Positions 34,411 through 42,948 of a stretch of 64,000 nucleotides of DNA are shown piece by piece. The stretch is taken from the NCBI GenBank assembly GCA_965225625.1, contig CBDDBH010000033.1, positions 248,001-312,000 on the forward strand, given 5' to 3'. The DNA comes from CBDDBH01 sp965225625. GTDB taxonomy: Bacteria; Pseudomonadota; Gammaproteobacteria; JADZEE01. The translations under genes and the position numbers were made by a program. Numbering within the stretch: position 1 is the first letter of the stretch; every line of letters begins with the position of its first letter. The notes beneath the pieces were generated by a model. That model ran no database searches. It had not been told where the DNA came from and saw only the letters and a list, made by a program, of their open reading frames with translations.

Positions 34411-36207
34411 TTACGCGAATTGCGCTTCGCTGATCTCGGTGACCGCGACCGAACCGTAGCTGATGATGTCGTTCAGGCCGGCGCTTTCAGGCAACACCTG
34501 AGTCGCATAAAAACCCGCTGTTTCAATCTTGCTGCGATAGAAAGTCTCGTCATCGGTGCCCGCGTCGAGACAACGTCGCGCGGCCAATGCAGCGCGTGCC
34601 AATTGCCAGCCCCCAGCAACGATCCCCCACAGCTTGAGATAGTGAACGGCAGCGGCAGCCGGCAGCGCCGGGTCCCTGGCGCCCGCGGCCAGTAACCAAT
34701 CGGTTGATTCGTTTAGCGCCGAGACGGCGCGGCCAAGAGACCCGCCGATCGCCACAAGTTCACTCTCGCCCGTGCTTTCGAGCTGCGTGGCTACGCCCTT
34801 CATCGTGCCGATGACGGCGCGCGCAGTAATCCCGCCGTCACGCGACAACTTACGCCCGACCAGATCGCCTGCCTGGATCCCGGTAGTACCTTCATAGATT
34901 GGCGTTATGCGCGCATCGCGTAGATGCTGCGCGGCACCGGTTTCCTCGATATAACCCATGCCGCCGTGCACCTGTACACCCAGTGACGCCATCTCAACCG
35001 CCATCTCGGTGCAATGACCTTTGACGATCGGTGTGAGCAAATCGAACAGCGCCAGATAGCGTTTTCGTTCCTGGGGATCGGGATGCCGCTGCGACACATC
35101 CAGCGCTGCTGCATCTACGTAAGTAATCGCGCGCATGGCTTCGACATGTGCTTTCATGGTCATGAGCATACGGCGAACATCAGGATGCTGGATTATGGCG
35201 ACGCTCTCGGTACCCGAACCGCTGAGTGCCCGTCCCTGAATTCGCTGTTTCGCATAATCGAGCGCGCGTTGAAAGGCGCGCTCCGCGAGCCCTACACCTT
35301 CCAGCCCGACGGCATGGCGGGCGACATTCATCATCGTAAACATATACTGCAGGCCGCGATTCTCTTCACCAACCAGATAACCGACGGCGCCGCCATTGTC
35401 GCCGTACGACAGGACGGCCGTTGGGCTCGCGTGGATGCCCATTTTGTGCTCCAGGGATACGCAGCGGACATCGTTGCGTTCGAGCAATTTCCCGTCCGCG
35501 TCGACCGTAAATTTGGGAACCAGGAACAACGAGATCCCGCGGGTACCTTCCGGTGCATCGGGCGTGCGCGCCAACACCATGTGAATAATGTTATCGGTCA
35601 GATCGTGTTCGCCGTAGGTAATAAAGATTTTCTGTCCCGAGAGCAGATAATGATCACCCTTTGCTACAGCCTTGGTGCGCACCGCGCTCAAATCCGAGCC
35701 TGCCTGCGACTCGGTAAGATTCATCGTGCCAGCCCATTCGCCGGATACCAGGCGAGTAAGATACAGTGCCTTTTGTGCGTCGGAACCGTGCTGCATTAAA
35801 GCCTCGACCGCCCCCTGGGTAAGCATCGGACACAGGGCAAACGCCATATTGGCGCCATTCCACATCTCGGCCACTGCCGTGCCCACCAGCCAGGGCAGAC
35901 CCTGGCCACCATAAGCTTGATCAAAACCTATGGAGCACCAACCGCCATCAGAGAATTGCTTATAGGCGTCCTTCCAACCTTCGGGGGTCTGCACAGCCGC
36001 ATCAACCAGGCGAGAGCCTTGCTGGTCGCCCACCTCATTAAGTGGCCCGAGCACCTCACTGGCAAATTTTCCGGCTTCCTCCAACACCGCGCCAACCAGA
36101 TCGGATTCCAGCTCTTCAAACCCCGGCAGACCGGTCAAGGCATCGAATTCACACAGCTCATTAATCACAAACTGCATATCGCGCACAGGCGCAGTGTATT
36201 CGCTCAT
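34411..36207 (-). CDS. Acyl-CoA dehydrogenase (large, with C-terminal extension)
   Basis: This 598-residue flavoenzyme introduces a double bond into an acyl-CoA and reduces ETF. It has the N-terminal ACAD domain, FAD-loop sequences MNLTESQAGSDLSAVRTKA and QKIFITYGEHDLTDN, and the C-terminal domain with the catalytic glutamate in PIYEGTTGIQA. The extra C-terminal region (~470-598) is the extension typical of the 600-residue FadE-like class. It lies 12 bases after etfA and 17 before ETF-QO. Chain-length preference cannot be read from the sequence. Confidence 0.93.
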   Translation of the reverse strand: MSEYTAPVRDMQFVINELCEFDALTGLPGFEELESDLVGAVLEEAGKFASEVLGPLNEVGDQQGSRLVDAAVQTPEGWKDAYKQFSDGGWCSIGFDQAYGGQGLPWLVGTAVAEMWNGANMAFALCPMLTQGAVEALMQHGSDAQKALYLTRLVSGEWAGTMNLTESQAGSDLSAVRTKAVAKGDHYLLSGQKIFITYGEHDLTDNIIHMVLARTPDAPEGTRGISLFLVPKFTVDADGKLLERNDVRCVSLEHKMGIHASPTAVLSYGDNGGAVGYLVGEENRGLQYMFTMMNVARHAVGLEGVGLAERAFQRALDYAKQRIQGRALSGSGTESVAIIQHPDVRRMLMTMKAHVEAMRAITYVDAAALDVSQRHPDPQERKRYLALFDLLTPIVKGHCTEMAVEMASLGVQVHGGMGYIEETGAAQHLRDARITPIYEGTTGIQAGDLVGRKLSRDGGITARAVIGTMKGVATQLESTGESELVAIGGSLGRAVSALNESTDWLLAAGARDPALPAAAAVHYLKLWGIVAGGWQLARAALAARRCLDAGTDDETFYRSKIETAGFYATQVLPESAGLNDIISYGSVAVTEISEAQFA

Positions 36208-36218
36208 GACGGTCTACC

Positions 36219-37157
36219 TCAGTCCTTGGCCAAGGCCGCAGTTAATTCCGGCACGGCTTTGAACAAATCCGCTACCAGCCCATAGTCGGCGACCTGAAAG
36301 ATCGGCGCTTCTTCGTCTTTATTGATGGCAACAATTACCTTGCTGTCTTTCATTCCGGCAAGATGCTGAATGGCGCCGGAAATCCCAACTGCGACATAAA
36401 GCTGTGGAGCGACGACCTTACCGGTCTGACCTACCTGATAGTCGTTGGGTACGAACCCCGCATCCACTGCCGCCCGCGACGCGCCGACAGCCGCGTTCAA
36501 TTGGTCCGCAAGCGCTTCGATAACGGCAAAATTCTCCGAGCTGCCAACACCGCGGCCACCGGACACTATGATGTCGGCTTCAGTCAAATCCGGGCGCTCC
36601 GATTTCGTCAGCTCCGCGCCAACGAACCGCGACAACTCGCTGGCAGCAGCGGCAGCAACCTCTTGTATTGCTGCGCTGCCGCTTGCGCCGTCAACTGACT
36701 CAAACGCAGTGGTCCGTACAGTGATCATTTTTACGGGATCGATGGATTGCACTGTCGCGATGATGTTGCCCGCATAGATCGGGCGCTTAAAGGTATCAAC
36801 CGATTCAACCGAAATTATGTCCGATAACTGCGCAACGTCGAGCAGCGCGGCGGCGCGAGGAATGACGTTCTTGCCCGTGGTGGTAGCAGCTGCAAGCACG
36901 TGGCTGTAGTCAGCGGCGAGTTGGACCAGCAACGGGGCGACGGCCTCAGCGAGTTGATTGGCGTAAATTTGCGCATCGGCCAAAAGAACCGTGCGCACAC
37001 CCGCTATTTTCGCTCCCGCATCCGCGACTGCGCGACAATCGGCACCGACGACCAGCAAATCAACGCTCGCATCAATCTGCGTCGCGGCCGCGACGCTGTT
37101 GAGATTCGCCGGATTCAATTTGGCGTTATCGTGTTCTGCAACGACGAGTACGGCCAT
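36219..37157 (-). CDS. etfA: Electron transfer flavoprotein alpha subunit
   Basis: EtfA binds the redox-active FAD of ETF. The 312-residue protein shows the C-terminal FAD domain signatures GGRGVGSSENFAVIEALA, PNDYQVGQTGKVVAPQLYVA and ISGAIQHLAGM, and ends NKDEEAPIFQVADYGLVAD. It is 2 bases after etfB, the normal order, with an acyl-CoA dehydrogenase and ETF-QO downstream. ETF collects electrons from the acyl-CoA dehydrogenases encoded at 34.4 and 38.8 kb. Confidence 0.96.
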   Translation of the reverse strand: MAVLVVAEHDNAKLNPANLNSVAAATQIDASVDLLVVGADCRAVADAGAKIAGVRTVLLADAQIYANQLAEAVAPLLVQLAADYSHVLAAATTTGKNVIPRAAALLDVAQLSDIISVESVDTFKRPIYAGNIIATVQSIDPVKMITVRTTAFESVDGASGSAAIQEVAAAAASELSRFVGAELTKSERPDLTEADIIVSGGRGVGSSENFAVIEALADQLNAAVGASRAAVDAGFVPNDYQVGQTGKVVAPQLYVAVGISGAIQHLAGMKDSKVIVAINKDEEAPIFQVADYGLVADLFKAVPELTAALAKD

Positions 37158-37159
37158 GA

Positions 37160-37909
37160 TCAGATCACCTTCGCTTCGTTCTTGAGTTTATCGACCAGCG
37201 CCGCCACATCCGCCACCAGTACGCCTGCCTTGCGTGCCGGAGGATCAGCGACGTTCAAGATTTTCAGCCGCGGCGTTATGTCCACCCCCAACTCTTGCGG
37301 GGTTACAACATCCAGCGGTTTCTTTTTGGCTTTCATGATGTTTGGCAACTTCACATAACGTGGCTCATTGAGCCGTAAATCTGTGGTCACTACCGCCGGC
37401 AGTTTCAGCGCAACCGTTTCATTACCACCATCGACTTCACGGGTAACGTTGATCTCGGCGTCGCCTGTTTCAAGTTTGCACGCAAATGTGCCCTGCCCCC
37501 AACCCAGCAACGCCGCCAACATTTGACCGGTTTGATTGGAGTCGTCGTCGATCGCCTGTTTCCCCAGTAACACGATTTCAGGGTTTTCACGGTTGACCAC
37601 CGCTTTAAGCAATTTGGCAACCGCCAGCGGCTGCAGATCTGCGTCCGTTTCCACGTGAATGCCGCGGTCCGCGCCCATCGCCAGGGCAGTACGGATCGTT
37701 TCCTGACATTGCTTCACACCCAGCGAAACAGCGACGATCTCCTCGACCTTTCCGGCTTCATGCAAACGTACGGCTTCCTCGATCGCGATCTCGTCGAACG
37801 GATTCATGGACATCTTAACGTTAGCAAGTTCGACGCCGGTGCCGTCAGATTTGGGGCGCGCGCGCACGTTGTAGTCAATTGCACGTTTGACTGCGACCAG
37901 GATTTTCAT
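37160..37909 (-). CDS. etfB: Electron transfer flavoprotein beta subunit
   Basis: EtfB is the partner of EtfA and binds AMP. The 249-residue protein starts MKILVAVKRAIDYNVRARP and has MNPFDEIAIEEAVRLHEAG, LLGKQAIDDDSNQTGQMLAALL and LRLNEPRYVKLPNIMKAKKKPL, all family marks. It is the first gene of a four-gene minus-strand operon to ETF-QO; about 107 bases separate it from the SDR gene upstream, which may hold a promoter. Confidence 0.96.
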   Translation of the reverse strand: MKILVAVKRAIDYNVRARPKSDGTGVELANVKMSMNPFDEIAIEEAVRLHEAGKVEEIVAVSLGVKQCQETIRTALAMGADRGIHVETDADLQPLAVAKLLKAVVNRENPEIVLLGKQAIDDDSNQTGQMLAALLGWGQGTFACKLETGDAEINVTREVDGGNETVALKLPAVVTTDLRLNEPRYVKLPNIMKAKKKPLDVVTPQELGVDITPRLKILNVADPPARKAGVLVADVAALVDKLKNEAKVI

Positions 37910-38016
37910 GCACTAACTCCGTGTAGGTAACAACGGCAGCAGGCCGTATGCTGCACTGCAGTATAACTTACTTTATTACGCGTCCGGATAGCACCACGAC
38001 GCACTACGGCCCAGTT

Positions 38017-38802
38017 TTATTCCATCATTTTAGCGATTTGATCGACCTTTTGTTCCGGCCCAATGGCGCAATAACCGCCGTCTACTGCCAGATCTTCACC
38101 ACTGATAAACGACGCCCGGTCCGAGCACAGAAACGCCACGGCGTTAGCAACTTCTTCCGGATCACCGATCCGCCCCGGCAAGTGCATCTCGCCGCCGATG
38201 CGGTCCGCTTTGGCGCGATCATCGCCTGACAACATGGCGATTGGATTGGACCAGGTCCAGCCGGGCGACACTGAATTTACGCGAATGTTCTCGGATGCCA
38301 GCGCTAATGCCTGATTGCGCGTCATGCCGAGGATTGCGGCCTTGGACACCGCGTATAACATGCGCCCGGGTTGTGCCCGTTTGCCGCTGATGCTGCCGAA
38401 GTTGACCACCGCCCCGCCTCCCCGGGCCGTCATGTGCGGTACTGCTTTCTGCACGAGCATGGCGCCACCAATGACGTTGGTATTGAGCGCCGTCATCCAC
38501 TCGTCGCGCGTTGAGCCGATACCGTTGTCAAGGTAGGTCGCAGCCACGTTGACGACGATATCAAGACCACCGAACGTTTCCAGCGTCACTGCGATGCAGG
38601 CATCCAGATCCGCGTCCTGGGTGACATCTGTATGTTTGAATATCACGCCATCACCGAGTTCATCAGCCGCTGCCTGGCCCACATCATCGATATCCGCGAT
38701 GACCACTTGGGCGCCTGCCTGCGCTAAGGCAGCGGCCACCTTGGCACCAATCAGCGTGGCACCGCCGGTTACGATGGCGATTTTGTCTGCTAGGTCATTC
38801 AT
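38017..38802 (-). CDS. Short-chain dehydrogenase/reductase
   Basis: The 261-residue SDR has VTGGATLIGAKVAAALAQAG as cofactor loop (TGGATLIG instead of TGxxxGIG), DIDD after beta-2, NVAATYLDNG in the NNAG position, the catalytic serine in NFGSISG and YAVSK as YxxxK motif. It is last in the operon with an acyl-CoA dehydrogenase, enoyl-CoA hydratase, MarR and another SDR. It probably oxidises a hydroxyacyl-CoA or a related cyclic alcohol intermediate. Confidence 0.9.
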   Translation of the reverse strand: MNDLADKIAIVTGGATLIGAKVAAALAQAGAQVVIADIDDVGQAAADELGDGVIFKHTDVTQDADLDACIAVTLETFGGLDIVVNVAATYLDNGIGSTRDEWMTALNTNVIGGAMLVQKAVPHMTARGGGAVVNFGSISGKRAQPGRMLYAVSKAAILGMTRNQALALASENIRVNSVSPGWTWSNPIAMLSGDDRAKADRIGGEMHLPGRIGDPEEVANAVAFLCSDRASFISGEDLAVDGGYCAIGPEQKVDQIAKMME

Positions 38803-38831
38803 TATGTAGTGTTCTCCTGTGCTGATACGGT

Positions 38832-39995
38832 CTACAAGGCGTTATTGAGAGTCTGCCGCGCGATTATAAGTTTTTGCACCTCCGAGGCGCCCTCATAGAT
38901 CCGCAAGGCGCGGATTTCGCGATACAACTCTTCGACTTTCACGCCCGTGGTAACACCCAGACCACCGAAGATCTGCACCGCCGCATCGATCACCTGTTGC
39001 GCGTTTTCAGTTGCGTACAATTTTGCCATAGCCGCCTCACGCGTGACTCTCTCGGCAACGCAGTCCTTGGTCCACGCAGCCCGGTAAACCAGCAGTGCGC
39101 TCGCATCGATAGCAACCGCCATGTCGGCGATTTTTGTTTGCGTGATTTGCATATCCGCCAACGGCGCACCGAACACCTTGCGTGTGGAAGCGCGATGTAT
39201 GGCCTCGTCGAGTGCCCTTCTGGCCAGACCCAGCGCAGCAGCACCCACGGTTGAACGAAATATATCAAGCGTCGCCATGGCGACTTTGAAGCCTTCGCCC
39301 GGCTTACCCAGCATCCGCGCACGACCCACCCGGCAATCGGTAAACTCAAGCGTCGCCAGCGGATGCGGCGCAATCACATCGATACGCTCAGTGACCGCCA
39401 GGCCAGGCGTGTTGGCATCGACCACAAACGCGCTCAGACCGCGTGCTCCCGACTCTTCTCCGGTGCGGGCGAAAACGGTGTAATAGTCGGCGATGCCTCC
39501 GTTGGAAATCCAGGTTTTGGTGCCGTTTAACACATAGTCGTCAGCATCGACTGCCGCGCTCATGGCCAGGGCGCCGACATCTGAGCCTGCATCGGGTTCA
39601 GACAACGCGAAAGCTGCTATTTTGCGACCGTCGCGAACCGCCGGCAGATACTCGGCGCGTAGTTCATCGGAACCAAACAATGAAATGGGACCGCTGCCCA
39701 GGCCCTGCATGGCAAACGCGAAATCCGCCAGTCCCGTATAACGGGCGAGAGTCTCGCGGATCAAACACAGGGAACGCACATCGAGTTTGATGGAGCCGTC
39801 TGGCTGCGCCTCAGGCGCGGCATAGGCAAGCCATCCGCCTGCAGCCAGCGTTTTGACCAAGGCCCTGCAGGCCGCGTCGACGTCGTGGTGATCAACGTGC
39901 TGCAGTTCCCGCGCGGCCCAGTCTTCGAGCTCGACGGCCAATGCCCGATGCCGGGGCTCGAAAAACGGCCATGCGAGAAAACTCCTGTCAGGCAT
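38832..39995 (-). CDS. Acyl-CoA dehydrogenase
   Basis: This 387-residue flavoenzyme is of standard ACAD size. It has FALSEPDAGSDVGALAMSA, NGTKTWISNGGIADYYTVFAR (FAD and substrate contacts, given here in two parts of the same block) and a C-terminal IFGGLGVTTG and RIYEGASEVQK with the catalytic glutamate. It would deliver electrons to ETF encoded next door. In the operon it follows the enoyl-CoA hydratase by 3 bases, so it belongs to the same ring- or side-chain-degradation pathway, resembling the acyl-CoA dehydrogenase of aerobic 2-aminobenzoyl-CoA gene sets. Confidence 0.92.
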   Translation of the reverse strand: MPDRSFLAWPFFEPRHRALAVELEDWAARELQHVDHHDVDAACRALVKTLAAGGWLAYAAPEAQPDGSIKLDVRSLCLIRETLARYTGLADFAFAMQGLGSGPISLFGSDELRAEYLPAVRDGRKIAAFALSEPDAGSDVGALAMSAAVDADDYVLNGTKTWISNGGIADYYTVFARTGEESGARGLSAFVVDANTPGLAVTERIDVIAPHPLATLEFTDCRVGRARMLGKPGEGFKVAMATLDIFRSTVGAAALGLARRALDEAIHRASTRKVFGAPLADMQITQTKIADMAVAIDASALLVYRAAWTKDCVAERVTREAAMAKLYATENAQQVIDAAVQIFGGLGVTTGVKVEELYREIRALRIYEGASEVQKLIIARQTLNNAL

Positions 39996-39998
39996 CGC

Positions 39999-40808
39999 CT
40001 AATCGCCTTCGAAAATCGGCTTCTGCTTGTCGACAAACGCACGATAGGCGCGCTTGAAATCCTCGGTCTGCATACAAATTGCCTGCGCTTGCGCTTCCGC
40101 TTCGATGGCCTGCTCAAGGCCCATGTTCCATTCCTGGTTGAGCATAGTCTTGGTGATCCCGTTAGCAAACGTCGGTCCCGCGATTAATCGTTGCGCTTGT
40201 TCAATCGCGTCGCCATTCAGTTCCTCGGCGCTACACAGCTTATTGAAAAACCCCCAGCGCTCACCCTCCTCACCACTCATGCTGCGGCCGGTGAACAGCA
40301 ACTCGGCGGCACGCCCCTGACCAATGATGCGCGGCAGGATCGCACAGGCGCCCATGTCACAACCTGCCAGACCCACGCGCGTGAACAGGAACGCGACTTT
40401 GGTTTGCACTGTGGCAAATCGCAGATCGCTGGCCATCGCCAGAATTGCGCCGGCCCCCGCACAGATCCCGTCAACCGCGGCAATAATCGGTTGTGGGCAG
40501 GCGCGCATTGCTTTGACAACGTCACCGGTCATGCGGGTAAATTCCAACAGCCTTTTCATATCGAGTTTGGTCAGCGGCCCAATGATTTCGTGTACGTCAC
40601 CGCCAGAGCAAAAGTTGCCTGCCGCACCAGATATCACCACCGCATGTACATCGTCGGCATACACAAGTTGGCGAAAACACTCACGCAACTCTGCATAGGA
40701 ATCGAAGGTCAGCGGATTTTTGCGGTCCGGACGATTCAAAGTAAGGGTTGCAACGCCGGCATCGCAACTCCACAAGAAATGCTTGGGTTGGTAGTCTTGC
40801 ATGTTCAT
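39999..40808 (-). CDS. Enoyl-CoA hydratase/isomerase family protein
   Basis: The 269-residue crotonase-fold protein has the oxyanion-hole motif ISGAAGNFCSGGDVHE and IDGICAGAGAILAMASDLRFA. At the second hydratase glutamate position the sequence is FTRVGLAGCDMGACAILPR, which lacks the usual Glu pair, so it may be a ring-opening or isomerising crotonase and not a plain hydratase. It overlaps the MarR gene (ATGA) and precedes the acyl-CoA dehydrogenase by 3 bases. Confidence 0.9.
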   Translation of the reverse strand: MNMQDYQPKHFLWSCDAGVATLTLNRPDRKNPLTFDSYAELRECFRQLVYADDVHAVVISGAAGNFCSGGDVHEIIGPLTKLDMKRLLEFTRMTGDVVKAMRACPQPIIAAVDGICAGAGAILAMASDLRFATVQTKVAFLFTRVGLAGCDMGACAILPRIIGQGRAAELLFTGRSMSGEEGERWGFFNKLCSAEELNGDAIEQAQRLIAGPTFANGITKTMLNQEWNMGLEQAIEAEAQAQAICMQTEDFKRAYRAFVDKQKPIFEGD

Positions 40809-41308
40809 TGCTTTATGTTCTCGTCAATGCGGGCGCGGGCGTTTTCCTGCGCTTTGCGCAGCAAGCGCGCCAGATCCTCCATGTCACGGGTCCCGAGTCC
40901 TGCAAACGTTTCCACCACCCAGCGTTCGTGCTCGGCAGCCATACTTTGGAATCGCAGCAGACCGTCATCGGTCAGGGAAATGTACTGCACGCGCCGATCC
41001 GTTGTAGATGCCTGACGTTGCACGTAGCCGTCGCGCACCAGGCGGTCAATCACGCCGGTAATATTACCGTTAGAGACCATGAGATCCCGCGACAGCGCCG
41101 ACATGGTCATCGGCTTGCCTGCGTGTTCAAGTTCAGCCAGTACGTCAAACTGTGGCAACGTGACGTTAAACGTCTGTCGCAGACGTTGCCGAAGCCGCTG
41201 CTCAACCGTGTTTTCGCAGGCCAGCAATCGCAACCACAAGCGCAGGGCCTGTTTGCTGCGATGTTTAGTGGCGTCGGCCGTTGCGCTGTTCGCAATGGGC
41301 GTCGTCAC
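40805..41308 (-). CDS. MarR family transcriptional regulator
   Basis: This regulator of about 167 residues has a winged helix-turn-helix: MTMSALSRDLMVSNGNITGVIDRL for the recognition part, then DRRVQYISLTDDGL for the wing. GTG 41308 overlaps the stop of the SDR upstream (ATGTGA); the longer frame to 41371 reads antisense of that gene. It is embedded in the operon, as MarR genes of CoA-thioester pathways often are, and resembles a second MarR at 46.5 kb (SK..LR.WL; GNIT..(I/L)DR; DRRV). It likely senses an aromatic CoA ester (inference). Confidence 0.88.
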   Translation of the reverse strand: MTTPIANSATADATKHRSKQALRLWLRLLACENTVEQRLRQRLRQTFNVTLPQFDVLAELEHAGKPMTMSALSRDLMVSNGNITGVIDRLVRDGYVQRQASTTDRRVQYISLTDDGLLRFQSMAAEHERWVVETFAGLGTRDMEDLARLLRKAQENARARIDENIKQ

Positions 41309-42087
41309 ATGACCTCTCCGCCGGCCAGGGCGATGGCTTGGCCGGTCACCGATTCTGAGCCGGGAAGGCACAGCCAGGCCACGGTCTGCGCAATCTCGAC
41401 GGGTTGGATAAAGCGGTTTTGCGGGTTTACACGTTTTAATTGCTTGACTGCATCATCCCGCGTACAGCCGGTTTTCTCGATAATATTCTGCAGTGTGCGC
41501 TCCAGTAATTCCGTTTCCGTGAATGTCGGACAGACCGCGTTCACGGTAAGGCCGGTGCGCGCGACTTCCAAGGCCAGCGCCCGGGTCAATCCAATAACAC
41601 CGTGTTTGGAGGCACAGTATGCCGGCGTATAGGCATAGCCTATGAGACCGGCGGTACTCACGATTGAAATTATTCTGCCCCAGTCCTTCGCAACCATGCC
41701 CGGCAGCACGGCGCGCGTGGTCAAGAACGTACCCGTCAGGTTGACGGCAAGCGTACGGTCCCACATTGCCATGTCCGTTTTAGCCAACGGCGCGCTCTCG
41801 GCAATACCGGCGCAGTTGACGAGTATCTCAACCGGACCGAGGGCACTTTCGGCTTGCGTGAATGCCTGCTGCACGCGCTCTTCGTCAGTGACATTGACCA
41901 CAATTGGCTGGGCGCCGGCTAATTCGGTGCTTTTTGCCTGTAGCGCATCCTCTGCAAGATCCAGCAGCGTCAGATTGCATCCAAGTGCGTGCAAGCGTTC
42001 AGCAACCGCGGCACCGATGCCCCGCGCCGCGCCAGTAACTGCGGCGTGGCGTCCCTGCAACTGCGCGTTTTCCTGTCCCTTAGTCAT
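41305..42087 (-). CDS. Short-chain dehydrogenase (3-hydroxyacyl-CoA dehydrogenase-like)
   Basis: This 260-residue SDR has VTGAARGIGAAVAERL, NCAGIAESAPL, the catalytic serine in SIVSTAGLIGY and YCASK. The C-terminal half holds CPTFTETELLERTLQ and ends SVTGQAIALAGGEVM. ATG 42087 is preferred; TTG 42093 is also in frame. It heads the minus-strand operon SDR-MarR-hydratase-ACAD-SDR, behind a divergent promoter region. In aminobenzoyl-CoA clusters a similar SDR acts on the alicyclic CoA ester. Confidence 0.9.
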   Translation of the reverse strand: MTKGQENAQLQGRHAAVTGAARGIGAAVAERLHALGCNLTLLDLAEDALQAKSTELAGAQPIVVNVTDEERVQQAFTQAESALGPVEILVNCAGIAESAPLAKTDMAMWDRTLAVNLTGTFLTTRAVLPGMVAKDWGRIISIVSTAGLIGYAYTPAYCASKHGVIGLTRALALEVARTGLTVNAVCPTFTETELLERTLQNIIEKTGCTRDDAVKQLKRVNPQNRFIQPVEIAQTVAWLCLPGSESVTGQAIALAGGEVM

Positions 42088-42117
42088 GGCCAATCATGCT
42101 AGCGCCCGTCATGTTAT

Positions 42118-42176
42118 TGTCAACTTAAAATTTTTATACTGAGAACTATTGACACGCCTATAACTCAAGATACAGT
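42118..42176. promoter_or_regulatory. Divergent promoter/operator region
   Basis: TGTCAA (42118-42123) and TTGACA (42149-42154) are exact reverse complements 25 bases apart in an A/T-rich stretch. TTGACA, a 16-base spacer and TACAGT (42171-42176) make a sigma-70-like promoter towards the RidA operon; the other box is a -35 candidate for the SDR operon. MarR control of both is plausible. Confidence 0.55.
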
Positions 42177-42189
42177 GGCTGGTCCTTAG

Positions 42190-42434
42190 CCCGCATATTG
42201 CATGAAGGCGCCGCGCGATGCGGGCAAAACTCAGATGTTGTAAATGTTCGGTGTCAATGGAGGACAAACACACTTTGTACCGCATCGCGCGGCTATCCTG
42301 GCGCTCGCGGGTCCGCGCCGCCTGAGCTTGCGCTTCACGCCAACCATAGCGACGGCTATGCTTGGCGCTCCAGCGCGGCGCCCAGACGCACGCGTCCTGC
42401 GCGAGCATCCAGGATCCTTCATGAAATATGCGGG
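42190..42434 (-). mobile_element. MITE-like element, copy A
   Basis: This non-coding 245-bp element has terminal inverted repeats CCCGCATATTGCATGAAGG (left) and the complement of CCCGCATATTTCATGAAGG (right). Bases 42274-42434 match, inverted, 63139-63300 with only about nine differences by eye. An internal inverted repeat (CCGCGCGATGCGG near 42210 with CCGCATCGCGCGG near 42280) adds a hairpin. It lies in the leader of the RidA operon. Confidence 0.82.
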
Positions 42435-42476
42435 TTAGCCCGGGTTCGTCGTTCGGGCCCAACCACAGGAGACACC

Positions 42477-42872
42477 ATGAACGAGACACTACAGCCCCCC
42501 GGTTGGCCCAAACCCAGGGGCTATTCAAACGGGATTTCCGCGCGCGGCCAAATGGTATTTGTCGGCGGGCAGATCGGCTGGGATGAAACCGAAGAGCTCG
42601 TTAGCGATGATCTGGCCACACAAGTGAAGCAAACGCTGATGAACACTGTTGCGGTGCTCAAGGAAGCGGGCGCGGGTCCGGAACACATCGTGCGCATGAC
42701 CTGGTATGTAGTCGACAAGCACGAATACCTGGGGGCGTTGCGCGGAATCGGTGCCGCCTATCGCGAAGTCATTGGTAAGAATTTTCCGGCAATGGCATTG
42801 GTCCAGGTCGTCGCGCTGGTAGAAGATCGCGCCAAGGTCGAAATCGAGACGACCGCGGTGATCCCTGACTGA
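42477..42872 (+). CDS. RidA family protein
   Basis: The 131-residue protein starts MNETLQPPGWPKPRGYSNG and has GQMVFVGGQIGWDE, TLMNTVAVLKEAGAGPEHI and a C-terminal FPAMALVQVVALVEDRAKVEIE, the RidA trimer-forming core. ATG 42477 follows CACAGGAGACACC. RidA proteins hydrolyse enamine/imine intermediates; in aminobenzoyl-CoA gene sets a YjgF-like gene accompanies the pathway, where ring enamines must lose ammonia. It is the first gene of a plus-strand group with a FAD oxidoreductase and an esterase. Confidence 0.88.
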   Translation: MNETLQPPGWPKPRGYSNGISARGQMVFVGGQIGWDETEELVSDDLATQVKQTLMNTVAVLKEAGAGPEHIVRMTWYVVDKHEYLGALRGIGAAYREVIGKNFPAMALVQVVALVEDRAKVEIETTAVIPD

Positions 42873-42948
42873 CGGCGGCTGTACGCATGCAAGAATTTAC
42901 GCGTGACTGCTGGCCAGTTTTCTGCGTCGTGCTGAACGGAGGTAAGCG

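Noticed and set aside
40805..41371. Longer MarR protein starting at 41371
   Set aside because: The extra N-terminal residues are antisense-frame sequence of the SDR gene; GTG 41308 overlaps its stop in the usual coupled way.
42109..42528. Open frames inside MITE-like copy A, and the similar one at 63151-63423 in copy B
   Set aside because: The frames agree only where the repeat itself agrees, end at different places and have no recognised domain; repeat-borne frames explain them.
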